From Filosporella fistucella (lineage: Eukaryota; Ascomycota; Leotiomycetes; Helotiales), in the NCBI GenBank assembly GCA_030077755.1, contig JAQJZZ010000001.1, positions 1,054,001 to 1,118,000 on the forward strand: a stretch of 64,000 bases of DNA, read 5' to 3'. This document shows positions 31,255-40,916 of the stretch, piece by piece. Numbering within the stretch: position 1 is the first letter of the stretch; each line of letters opens with the position of its first letter. The notes under the pieces were generated by a model. It worked only from the letters and a program-made list of their open reading frames with translations. It was not told the origin of the DNA and made no database searches. A program made the position numbers and the translations under genes.

Positions 31255-32142
31255 ATGCCTCCTTCACTGTCACGGAGCTCTCTGAGCTCATTGACTCGAT
31301 GCTCATCAACCTTAATTCCGCAGCGTTCCTTTTCTATGACCGCTTCCCGCGCAGCAATCGGGCCAGAAAACCCCAAATTCATCGAAATCCCAAAACCACC
31401 TCAACATCAAGCCGGATCCAGACTCGACATTAAAGGGACCCTGCCCCCTGCTCGCAATCTGTTCCCCAAGAGAGCTGGTGACAAGACATCTGCGGAATAT
31501 TTCGCATCCACCACGCCAGAACCTCAACATGAGACTGAGCCCGCCAACGACATCGTAGCATGGAAACGGAGAATGGCTACTATGAGGAGGACGCATTTGA
31601 GGGAATCATTGGTAGAGTTACATGAAAGAAGGAGGAGAAGTGAAAGCATGGTAGCGGGGAGAAGTAAAGCTAAGAGCGAGGCAAGAGAGAGACGATTATA
31701 TCAGCCACAACGAGAGGATGAACGCCTCACGAATCCAACCATCACAGCTGCAACACGCACCCTCCAAACAGGGCCGGTCCCGGACCCAGACCGCAAAATA
31801 CGGATAGCAGAGAAGCAGGCTCGCGTGGAAGCAAAAGCCGCCATGAGAGAAGCTGCTCGCCGGGACGCTCTACACACTCTATACATGCATGCTCGCACTT
31901 TCATCACCACGGAGGAGCATCTTGATGCTGAGATTGAGAAGATGTTCACGTTGACTAACCAGAACAACCCACAGGGTAATATCTGGCAGACTGCGGGGGC
32001 ACCGCCTACTGTGCAGGATCTGTTATCAGAGGTGAATGGAACTCAGAGGTCTGCTGTATCGCATAAGAGAGGTCCGGCACATATCACTGGGCAGAGAATG
32101 AAGAGGATTGCAGAGGATCTGACGGGTGGAAAGATGGATTAG
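31255..32142 (+). CDS. Mitochondrial small ribosomal subunit protein mS26 (PET123-like)
   Basis: One exon, 295 residues. The N-terminus (MPPSLSRSSLSSLTRCSSTL, then IPQRSFSMTASRAA) is Ser/Arg-rich without acids, a mitochondrial targeting sequence. The middle holds the mS26/PET123 signature WKRRMATMRRTHLRESLVEL followed by HERRRRSES. The rest is rich in Arg, Ala and Glu, probably helical (KQARVEAKAAMREAARRDAL). Pet123 is needed for mitochondrial translation in yeast. Assignment is by recall of this segment and overall size. It shares a 213-bp promoter with NOG2. Confidence 0.85.
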   Translation: MPPSLSRSSLSSLTRCSSTLIPQRSFSMTASRAAIGPENPKFIEIPKPPQHQAGSRLDIKGTLPPARNLFPKRAGDKTSAEYFASTTPEPQHETEPANDIVAWKRRMATMRRTHLRESLVELHERRRRSESMVAGRSKAKSEARERRLYQPQREDERLTNPTITAATRTLQTGPVPDPDRKIRIAEKQARVEAKAAMREAARRDALHTLYMHARTFITTEEHLDAEIEKMFTLTNQNNPQGNIWQTAGAPPTVQDLLSEVNGTQRSAVSHKRGPAHITGQRMKRIAEDLTGGKMD

Positions 32143-32551
32143 ATCCGGACAGTGTATCATAGTGATTGGCCATAGGTGACTGTACAACGTATGAACAGTT
32201 ATGCTGGGTTTGAAGCACCGTAATCAATGTAAAAGCATACATGTACACATTATCTCTGTTATTGAATACATTTCAAGGAATCGAAACTCCATATCCTTTT
32301 ATGCTTGAATCCTTTGAAAAGCAAAGACATTAAGTTTATTAAATTCATGGGGAATCCTCAGCTCCTGACACAATTCAAGCGATATCAAAGCACCACTATA
32401 GCAAGTCTATGTAGCTTCACATGTTCGCAATGTTTTGAAACCATCTCTATTCTCATTATCATGTCTCCATCTGAGCATCAGCTTTATACATCTGTGTACT
32501 CATCTATACAATTTCGAGAGAAACAAATACAATGCCAAGAGATCTGTTTCA
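32143..32551. other. Convergent 3' flanks of mS26 and efflux pump genes
   Basis: 409 bp, moderately A+T-rich, no gene or repeat seen. Confidence 0.5.
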
Positions 32552-34412
32552 TTATAAATTCTTCAACTCGAACTTCGTCCTTAAATTTTCCCCCCATTTT
32601 AAAAGTGCCCACGGAACCGGTACAAGCCCGAGTGCCACAAAAGCTAAAAGGCTATTACCCCAACCTAAGCCCAGGGTATTGTACATTTTCTGTCCCGCCA
32701 AGGGTAGCACCGCACCCATTATACTTCGGATAACTGTATTGGCTGCGAGAGCACTGGCGGCATACATTGAGAATGCATCAATAAGGTAGAGTGATATACA
32801 CATGAAGACTGCCATGTTGCCAATTCCAATCAGGACAGTGGCCAGAATGGGAACAATCCAGTGGACATGAAAGTGTGCTGTCCACTTTATAGAGGGTTAG
32901 TAATGAATTGATGCAAGTGTTAGGGGGCTTACTCCATATATAAAGAGTCCAGCGGGTATTAAACCATAAGCTGGAATCAACATCTGAAGTCGATACTCTG
33001 GCTTAATTTCCGCTGCCTCTTGTACCGGTCCATCCGAATCAGCAGCGGCTTCTTCGGCAGCTTTGCGTTTCTTCAGTGTATTGTCTGTTGACCACGCAAA
33101 GAAAGCTACTCCTGCCAACGAACCCACTCCCAAACCCATGAAAGTCAAGCCAACACTCCCAGTAGAGAATCCATATGTTTCCTCGAAGACAGGAGTGAAG
33201 GTGGTGAAAAGTAGATAAAGGTATCCGTAAATGACTCCCACATACACAGCCGTTATGAAAACAACAGGACTGAAAATCAACATTTTACTTGGCCGAACAA
33301 TGGAATGAAGGAAGAAGTCCCTAGGTGAAAGTCCAACGTCGAGTTTTGAGCGGAGTTCCTCGTTGCCGGTCTCTTTTCGGAGCCGAAGAGTTTTCTTCTG
33401 GAGTATTGTTGGAGCGTAGGTTTCACGCATGAAAAATATACCAAGGACCCCAAATAGTCCTGAACACATAGCCAAAACCCAGAATGTCCAACGCCAGCCT
33501 TTGGCCTGGCTGAGATATCCACCTGCCACAGGGCCAACTATTCAAATTAGCTTTCTATTCCTGCAAAAAAGCTGGAATTCACTTACTGATAGGTCCGATA
33601 ATTGGACCCATAACGAATCCTGACATCGCTCGTCCTCTCTTCTCCTGTGTAACAAGATCTGCGATTGTTCCACCACCATTTGCCAAAGGTGCACTCCCAA
33701 AAACACCAGCCATGAATCTAAAACCCACAAGCATATTGAGATTAGTAGCAAGAGCACACCCCACAGTAAAAGCAATGAACCCTACATTGCAAATATGATA
33801 TACCGGTGCGCGGCCGTAGGTTTCACTCAATGGAGCGAAAGCCAGGGGACCTAACGCGAATCCCAAGACGTATACCGAGACAACGAAGCTTGCAAGCAGA
33901 ATATTGTCGCTTTTAAACTCTCGCATAAGACTCGGTACACCCGGCGCAAACATAGACGATGCTAAAGGAGTGACAAAACAAAGTGCTGATACGAGCATGA
34001 CATTGCCCACTTTCAACCAGCGACTGAAATTCAGCGGGTTTGCTGGATCATCTGGACCATCCCACCACACAATGTTCGGATCATCCTCAGAAGAGTCTGC
34101 AGATATTTCCCCACCCTTCTTCTCTGTGTTACCGTTTGTATGGCCGTTTGTTTGCTCGTGCTCGTGGCTTTTTCTCGAAGCTTGGTGGTGCAACGCGGCA
34201 ATAGATTGTCTACGCTTCAATTCTCCCCGCTCGTCTAGAACATAACCTTCATTTGAGGGAATATCTGCATCGTGTCCCTCGTAGACTGCCAACCTCTCTT
34301 TTTCTGCATCGCTCAATTGACGTTCGGGATGTGAGGGTCTTCGAGTCTTCGTAGCTTCATGTTGTGTTATGGCTGCGTCCGAGGCTTGACCCGATACCAC
34401 GGGAGACGCCAT
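32552..34412 (-). CDS. MFS drug:H+ antiporter (DHA1 type) efflux pump
   Basis: Three exons, complement(32552..32884, 32933..33537, 33587..34412), give 587 residues. Introns are 49 and 48 nt (GTAAGT...ATAG and GTAAGC...AAAG with TACTAAC). The first 110 residues are a charged cytoplasmic tail. The motif VWWDGPDDPANPLNFSRWLK precedes helix 1, as in many fungal DHA1 pumps. Antiporter signs follow: SETYGRAPVY (motif A-like) and GRAMSGFVMGPIIGPIIGPV (motif C-like, restored by splicing). About 12 membrane spans are visible across the three exons. It exports small toxic molecules across the plasma membrane; the substrate is not deducible. There is no linked biosynthetic gene set. Confidence 0.92.
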
Positions 34413-35775
34413 TCAGGATGGCTACCACTCATGTCAGCGCATTGTGCCACCATATCGGAAGATGTGCTGCAGAACAACGAATTGTTTATGCGTTGCATTC
34501 AAGGGAGTTCCAATTGCATGGAGAAGCATGTGGGCAAGGAAGCCATGTTATACAGGTAGGTAAATACGCTTGAGTACAAAGAATAAGCTTGCTTACTTTG
34601 ATGGCTGCCGACTCGTTACACGGCTTGAACCGTAATGTGGAGGGAATGTGGAGATGTGGAGAAATCCTAAATGCTCGGCGAAAGCTAGAAGGTAGAACAA
34701 GAAGTGGGCTTGGAAAAGTGAATCAAGGACGAAAAGATAATACGCATTGGGAGGGTAATTGCATTGCAAAATGGCAGGGCATGGAACAACACATCTTCAT
34801 AAATGTCGAAAATCATGTCTCCTCTCCTCTGCTCTCCTCTCATCGGGTCGGGCACGGAGATAATGGCACAGATGAATGCTGCATATGTTGCATAAAATGG
34901 AACATAAAGTGGCATAACTCGTTTCGGGTGGATGATTTCTGGATAAATGAGGGGTTGTCCAGTACAGTACTGTATTTGGTTGATTGTACGTGATTAAGCA
35001 GGCTTCGCTATGGAACCATGCTTCCGAAGGCTGGACCTCATAAAGTCAGAAAAAATACAAAATATTCGTGTTTTATTTGGGCGTGTTGCTTCGTGTAACT
35101 TCAGTCCTATATTGTGATCCAATGTTGAATCATCAGCGATCAGAATCATGAGTATGCTTCTGGTCGTTCATCAGTCTTCCTAAGCCAACATGAAACAGAA
35201 TCCGGAAGAACCATCAAGGCGATGTGTGGGTAGCTGTACAACAATAAGTGTGCTGTAGAAGTGGAAGAAGGTTGTGACTCCCCATATCCAGTTGTATCTC
35301 GGCCATGTGGCTGTGACTATAATGTGCAACTTGGAATAGAGTGCCTTGGAAATTCTGCTTAGCATGATGCATTGGAATAATTTTATACAGTCTTGACTCA
35401 CAGGTGGATATCTCCCCGGACTCCCCTTCTTTTAATATTCTCCAAAGTTATTCAATTCACAAACCATATGAAAGACGATCTCCTTCGGGATTCATGATTG
35501 AAGTCTGGTGAATGGGCCGTGTTTCGCGAATGTAATAACTCTAAGCGGAGTAGTTCTCGATAAAAACCCCCCCAAGCGTCCTTGGGCACATATTACCGAC
35601 TTCTTCATTGCGCAAACAGAACTCCTCCACATACATATGGATCAGAAATACACTTATCTGGCTATTATGCTTCAATACATGCTCCCCGACACAAGAAGCT
35701 TGGGACAGCACAGCGGCTCTGATACCAACAATCAAAACAAATAATATCGAAATTATCGGTGCCTCTTACTCTCCC
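34413..35775. other. Intergenic region, no gene seen
   Basis: Upstream of the efflux pump. Short frames at 34589-34993 and 35508-35744 overlap others and have no motif. A short frame ending at 35744 may belong to the decayed gene that follows. Confidence 0.45.
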
Positions 35776-37629
35776 ATGACAACAGAAGATGCTGAAGAGG
35801 ATCTTATTGTTACAACCCTCCTGAGGGACTGCAACAGCTTCTCAGAAATTGTCTGCCAGGCGTCCGCTAGCCAAACCGATTTGGCAAGCAATGCCATACC
35901 TACTTCATATACAAAGGCCGGAGAAGGAAGCGAAGGCAATGCAAGAAAAGGATCTAATGTTACAGGAGACAAAAACTCGAAATACATACACAGAGCTCAC
36001 AGAAATGATACCCCACACGATACTGTAGCTCCAGCTGCTAGTCTACTGCCAGAGCCAGAGGAGATCCCAAAAGGCGTACCAGACTCTATGGAGCCCGGAG
36101 CGAAGTCACCTGACCTACCCCATGATCTCAATATCGATGTGGAGCCAGAGCTGATTTCAAGTGAAGCCACGAAGCTTATCGAAGAAATCTGGGCATCTCT
36201 TCAAGAGAACCTTCTAGAGCCAGTTGTTAGTCCAACAAAGCGCACAAAGAGTGTAACCTTTGAAGATGGTTTCCATCCCGAAAGGAAATGTACTGGGCCA
36301 CCTTGTAGAGGCCGACAGATCTCTACCAATTCGGTGTTACAAGTACTGGTGCACCAAGAAGCTCACCGACGCGCGGTTGCCTTATACCAAGAGCTAGTTG
36401 CGAAGGAAGCTAAAGAGAAGAATGCTGACAAGAGGGAAAATATTCATTCTCAAGTCCTCAAGGCCGAGGAGATCGCTAAGGGCGTTTCTGAAGCTATGTT
36501 ACGAATTCAGGCCCAACAACAGTGAAATTTGCTCGCCAACGCAGAGGCCGAAGCTTTGATGAATGATGAAACAACAGGATCAGACACGGAACCTGAAATC
36601 AAATTTCATGCTGTAGTTCCAAGCTTGGATAAACTATTTGACGACTATGAGCCGGCTCCAGAATGGGAACAAGCAATGGGGAGGCAAGTAAGGCTTCAAA
36701 GGAAAAACCAGCGAATATTCCAATAGTTCCACACTATGATGTGAAGCAGGAAAAGATTAAGGAGAAAAGGTTGAGATTTGAACAAAATAAAGAACAAACT
36801 TCTAATCCAGACGAGAAAAACTGATATCAACGTGACCGCATATGATCGATCCTCGATCATCCAAATTGGAAAGAGAGTCGAACACAAACACCGAATCAGA
36901 TTAGGACGACAACCCCTGGGCAGCAGCATCTTCGAAGAGAACCCCCGGGCTCTAGAGGAAAGGGACAACGATAGCAAAAGCCGGAGCTAGGAGGCTCATC
37001 CAAAGCGAACAAAGGCGCCGGAATAAATACTGTCTCCACAGATGGGAACCGACAAAATTAGACACAGGAGTAGAGTCCATCTCCAAGAAGGAACACAACC
37101 AAAGCACAAAAATATAGCCAAGCGCCGTCCGAGTCACAAAATGATGGACATACACTCAGAAGAGGGAGGGCCATCAAAGGAGCAGCTAATTTTGCCAATA
37201 GCTATTTCCAGAATCAACGACAATCTTAGCATGAAGCTTGATTTGCTAGCCCCATGTAATGTAGCAGCACTCGGCGCCAAGGCCGTGGTTACCCAGTTCT
37301 GTGAAGTTTCACAGCAAGAGACAGTTGCAGCGGAAGGCAGTGTTAACAATGAGTATTTCCGTGCGAGAGACGAATATAAACATGATGCTGAGAGGAAGGG
37401 AAGGGTCACAAGGGCAGGCGGAAGCGATAAAATGACGAAAGGAAATTTTGAGAAAGGATCAAGAGGGCTATTAAGTGATCTCAGACTCGTGATCTTCATG
37501 GGATTAGTTTACTCAGGTTGTAGGTATTGTAGGCAGATAGCTTTGCGAGCAAGGGATCTCTTCGTCAGGAGGGGCAGCAATGTTAGTGCTGAAATAATAA
37601 CGCTGCTATGCGCCACGAAACAGAGTTGA
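35776..37629 (+). pseudogene. Decayed gene of unknown function with several stops and shifts
   Basis: A hydrophilic coding stretch can be followed from an ATG at 35776 (MTTEDAEEDL) to 36522, where an in-frame TGA interrupts it. The same frame goes on (NLLANAEAEALMNDE) to about 36688. There a one-base shift is needed to continue into KEKPANIPIVPHYDVKQEKI, which ends at a stop near 36822. Further coding-like pieces follow (GAGINTVSTDGNR; a 195-codon frame 37042-37629). The first part has a Lys/Glu-rich helical segment (HRRAVALYQELVAKEAKEKN). I do not recognise the family. Alternative: an intact gene with unusual introns, but I found no splice sites that remove the breaks. Confidence 0.5.
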
Positions 37630-37682
37630 TGATTGAGACGTAAACGAAACTTTTCTGAATCTAAATGCGCATATATTGCCGA

Positions 37683-37704
37683 CCTACCTAGGTAAGGTAC
37701 CTTA
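37683..37704. repeat. Palindromic ACCTAGGTA/GGTACC motif, copy 1
   Basis: CCTACCTAGGTAAGGTACCT is followed by TA. Related copies lie at 38098-38115, 38573-38600 and 40516-40538. Function unknown. Confidence 0.6.
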
Positions 37705-38097
37705 GGGTTCTTAACGGTATCACATGACCTTGATATTGAGTTTTCGCGGAAAGTGCTGATATCGAGCATTAAACAAATTCTAAGCGTTGCACGTCTTTCA
37801 TTTCCTTGAAGCGGGTTATGAACCATCATCCGCTACTTCCCAATTTCAATCAGGGCTATCTTGATTCTAGGTTCCGGCTTATTCCGTGTTTCGGTAAACG
37901 GGTCACGTGGCGTAACAGTTGACAATGGAATGATGCATTTTGGTGAGAATTTGGTGCATCTTAGTGATGTTCCCGTTAGCTCGAAATTTGAATTATTGGG
38001 GCTTGCGATGTGGAATGAAAGGATCAGGTTGGATGTAGATTGCGTACCTAAGTGATCCATGGTATGTATTTTTCAACACGTGATTGTTCCGCATTTT

Positions 38098-38115
38098 CTA
38101 GGTAGGTACCTAAGG
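38098..38115. repeat. Palindromic ACCTAGGTA/GGTACC motif, copy 2
   Basis: CTAGGTAGGTACCTAAGG, related to copy 1 by the same two palindromic cores. Confidence 0.55.
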
Positions 38116-38572
38116 TTTTTAGTTACCTAACCTTCTATTAAGGTAACAGGTGAACTGTTGGTAATGTAAGGGTAATCGCGTTCTACGGAAATGTTGCCAT
38201 TCTGACAGTGTCATTTTCACTTCCCTCACCTTGCTTACGATCCAAGTGGATTGATTGCCCATCGATCATTCAACCATCTCATCTCTAATACCTATTGCGC
38301 AAGGCCGCTGAAATCCATCATAAAAAATGAGCCAATTCATTACAATTACGCTCCTCGACCTTGAAATGGGTAAACTCCCCTGCGCCTGCGCCTGCACCTG
38401 CTTTGATTTTCAATTTTTCACACAACCTACAGGTGTGCATCGGCTTGGCGTATCAGTTGAGCACAGTACCTTCTCTTCACCCTGCCCAGAGAAGCTTGGT
38501 GAGAAGAAGTTTTGGACAAGCTTTCATAGCAAGCCTGATTTGGGGTCTCTTTCCGCTGCGGCTGTGACGGGT

Positions 38573-38600
38573 CTACCTAGATACCTTGGTACCTAGGTAG
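38573..38600. repeat. Palindromic ACCTAGGTA/GGTACC motif, copy 3
   Basis: Starts CTACCTAGATACCTTGG and ends with TACCTAGGTAG; the two halves are inverted copies of each other. Confidence 0.6.
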
Positions 38601-38869
38601 CTATCACTCTGTCTCCTGACACCGGGTGATGCTATCACTATTATGCTTTACTTATGCAAGTATTCTGGACAACATAGGTATAGATCAGAGAGGCTCGTGT
38701 CGTGTTCCAGTTCCAGTTCCCGCTGGATTCAAGTTTGGCGAGATTCTGCCCTGTTGTGGTGGCTTAAAAGCTGAATCTGGACTTGAGCAGAATGGAACCA
38801 ATATTTCGGATCGGGTGGGGCTACTCTACTACGTACTCCGGCCCCAGGCTCAAGCACTGGAATACCATA

Positions 38870-38943
38870 CGGAGGTACAGCCCATAAGTAAAGTAATAGC
38901 GCTAGCAAGGGGGCCACCCTGGCCCAGCACCTTAAGCCTAATA
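38870..38943 (+). repeat. Left 74-bp terminal inverted repeat
   Basis: Base-for-base reverse complement of 40213-40286. It ends at GCCTAATA, after which the two ends diverge (GAG against AGG). Confidence 0.97.
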
Positions 38944-39048
38944 GAGTAGCAGCGCGTTAGCAGCTCAAAAGCATCAAAACACCATAGATTTTATACTCAC
39001 TACGCGTGCTTTAGGCTATTTTGAAGCTTCTATTCCACCTAATTGACA

Positions 39049-40158
39049 ATGTCAGACTTCTTAGGCCTCGTACTCAATCCGCAAAGCTCTCCTGAGCGCC
39101 CGCATACACCTATAGGGCCTATTCCTCACCCTCCAATCCGCCGGCCCAAGGCACCAGAGCTTACTCGTGATCAAAGACGCGATTGCCAGCTTTTACACTC
39201 GATTGGCTGGTCCTATGGCCAGATCCAGAAGTTTAAGGGCTTCTCTATTCGACAAATAGGGACTGCTTGTAATAAGGCAACTCCGCAAAAGCGTTCTGGC
39301 CGGCCACCAGTGCTTACTCAAGCTCAAATCGAAGAACTTGTCGAGTTTGTTTGCGCGTCTACGAAGAACCGGCGGATGTCTTTTGCACAACTTGCAGAAG
39401 TACTCGATTTTGGAGTAAAGAAGCAAGCTATTCGGTCTGCTTTACTCCGCGAAGGCTTTCACCGCCGTCTAGCAATGCGAAAGCCACCGATCTCAGAGAA
39501 AAACCGACAATTACGCCTTGCGTGGGCTTTAGAACACGTCGAGTGGACAATGGCACAATGGTTTGAGATTCTTTGGACAGACGAGACTTGGATTACTGGC
39601 GGAAGGCATACAAGGACTTGGGTAACGCGTAGAGCAGGCGAGGAGTGGGATCCGACTTGTATTGTCGAGAAGCACCAAAGAAAGAAGGGTTGGATGTTTT
39701 GGGGTTGCTTTCACGGGTATACAAAAGGGCCAGGCTTCTTTTGGGAGAAGGATTGGGGCACTATTAATCAAGACAGCTATTGTGCACACACGGTACCGAT
39801 AATACACGGTTATATCGAGCTTCAAAGACGAGAAGGTATATACTTAAAGCTTATGCAAGATGGAGCACCCGGACACGCTGCAGGAGATACAAGACAAGAC
39901 TTATTAGAGCGTGGAATTGAAGTAATCTTCTGGCCACCTTACTCTCCTGACTTAAATCCAATAGAGAGAGTATGGCATATTATGAAGAATTACTTGCAAG
40001 ATAATTACCCTGAGAATATGTCATATAACGCTTTAAGGGGGGCTGTGAAGGAGGCGTGGGAGACGGTAGGACAATTTGAGTTTGAGGCATTAATTAGAAG
40101 TATGCCAGACAGGTGCCAGGCGGTTATTAATGCAAATGGACTCTTTACCAAGTACTAA
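39049..40158 (+). CDS. Tc1/mariner-family transposase, DD34E
   Basis: One exon, 369 residues from the ATG at 39049. The N-terminal part (TRDQRRDCQLLHSIGWSYGQ to about residue 110) holds helix-turn-helix DNA-binding units with the linker KRSGRPPVLT. The catalytic triad is visible: first Asp in LWTDETWITGG, second Asp in LMQDGAPGH, and Glu in SPDLNPIERVW, with exactly 34 residues between second Asp and Glu. It cuts and pastes the element at TA sites. The reading frame is intact and ends 54 bp before the right inverted repeat. Confidence 0.96.
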   Translation: MSDFLGLVLNPQSSPERPHTPIGPIPHPPIRRPKAPELTRDQRRDCQLLHSIGWSYGQIQKFKGFSIRQIGTACNKATPQKRSGRPPVLTQAQIEELVEFVCASTKNRRMSFAQLAEVLDFGVKKQAIRSALLREGFHRRLAMRKPPISEKNRQLRLAWALEHVEWTMAQWFEILWTDETWITGGRHTRTWVTRRAGEEWDPTCIVEKHQRKKGWMFWGCFHGYTKGPGFFWEKDWGTINQDSYCAHTVPIIHGYIELQRREGIYLKLMQDGAPGHAAGDTRQDLLERGIEVIFWPPYSPDLNPIERVWHIMKNYLQDNYPENMSYNALRGAVKEAWETVGQFEFEALIRSMPDRCQAVINANGLFTKY

Positions 40159-40212
40159 TAGCTAATAAATATGAGGTTTTTGACATTTTGGCTTGTGTGG
40201 AGGGTGATGCCT

Positions 40213-40286
40213 TATTAGGCTTAAGGTGCTGGGCCAGGGTGGCCCCCTTGCTAGCGCTATTACTTTACTTATGGGCTGTACCTCCG
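40213..40286 (-). repeat. Right 74-bp terminal inverted repeat
   Basis: Reverse complement of the left end without mismatch; followed by TA (40287-40288). Confidence 0.97.
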
Positions 40287-40288
40287 TA

Positions 40289-40916
40289 GGTCCAAACAAA
40301 CCACTATGCCAACATACCTACCTTCCCTACCTTCCCTACCTACCCTTATGACACTTATTTAAAGACGCATGACCAGGTCTTTCTGTATCTAATATTCTGT
40401 TTATCTCAAACAAAGAATGTCTCTGTGACTGTTCTTCCACTCGTTTACTTTCCTCTGTATGGTGAGCTGTTCCGTCAGCGGATACTAGTACAGTAGAGAC
40501 AAATCGATAGGTAAGTTACCTAGGTAGGTAGTACCTACGGGGGTATGTCTCTCTCCCAACTACTCGCTTGACTTTCCATCACATCAAAAACGCCTTCTGG
40601 ACGCCACAATCCACAGAGCTGAGGAAAAGCCTTCTTGGCACTGCGCTCCATTCGACATGTCTTTTTATTTTTATCTGACTTGCGGTTTGAGGGGTAACAC
40701 ATGGCGCCATTGTTGGCTTTCGTTTCTTTTTCTGTTCCTTACCCACCTGCATCCTGCCGTACAAAGAAGCTTGTTCCCCGAGTCGCGACGCGACTGACTT
40801 TCCACCTTTTTTCTTTCACATCTTATCAAGAAGTTGACAATTAGTTGGGGGTCCTCCCAATCTACAAAGTGTTCTTCAAGTGTACAGCACAGCAGAACAT
40901 ACAATACCTAGCAAAG
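40289..40916. other. Intergenic region and promoter of the WW-domain gene
   Basis: Contains CCTACCTTCC-type runs near 40310-40345 and another ACCTAGGTA motif at 40516-40538. A C+T-rich stretch precedes the gene start. No gene seen. Confidence 0.45.
40516..40538. repeat. Palindromic ACCTAGGTA motif, copy 4
   Basis: TTACCTAGGTAGGTAGTACC then TAC. Same motif class as the three copies on the other side of the Tc1-like element. Confidence 0.55.

Larger units (their letters stand above)
37630..38867. other. Intergenic region with several TACCTAGGTA-type palindromes
   Basis: No gene is called. A+T-rich stretches are mixed with copies of a palindromic motif built from ACCTAGGT and GGTACC, at 37683-37704, 38098-38115 and 38573-38600. 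The Tc1-like element starts at the right end of this region. A short frame 38327-38596 has no motif. Confidence 0.45.
38870..40286 (+). mobile_element. Complete Tc1-like DNA transposon (DD34E), 1417 bp
   Basis: The element has perfect 74-bp terminal inverted repeats (38870-38943 and 40213-40286), begins CGGAGGTACAG, and is flanked by the TA dinucleotide at 38868-38869 and 40287-40288, the Tc1/mariner target duplication. It encodes one uninterrupted 369-residue transposase. Nothing suggests RIP damage. The insertion lies in non-coding DNA between a decayed gene and the WW-domain gene. Confidence 0.96.
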
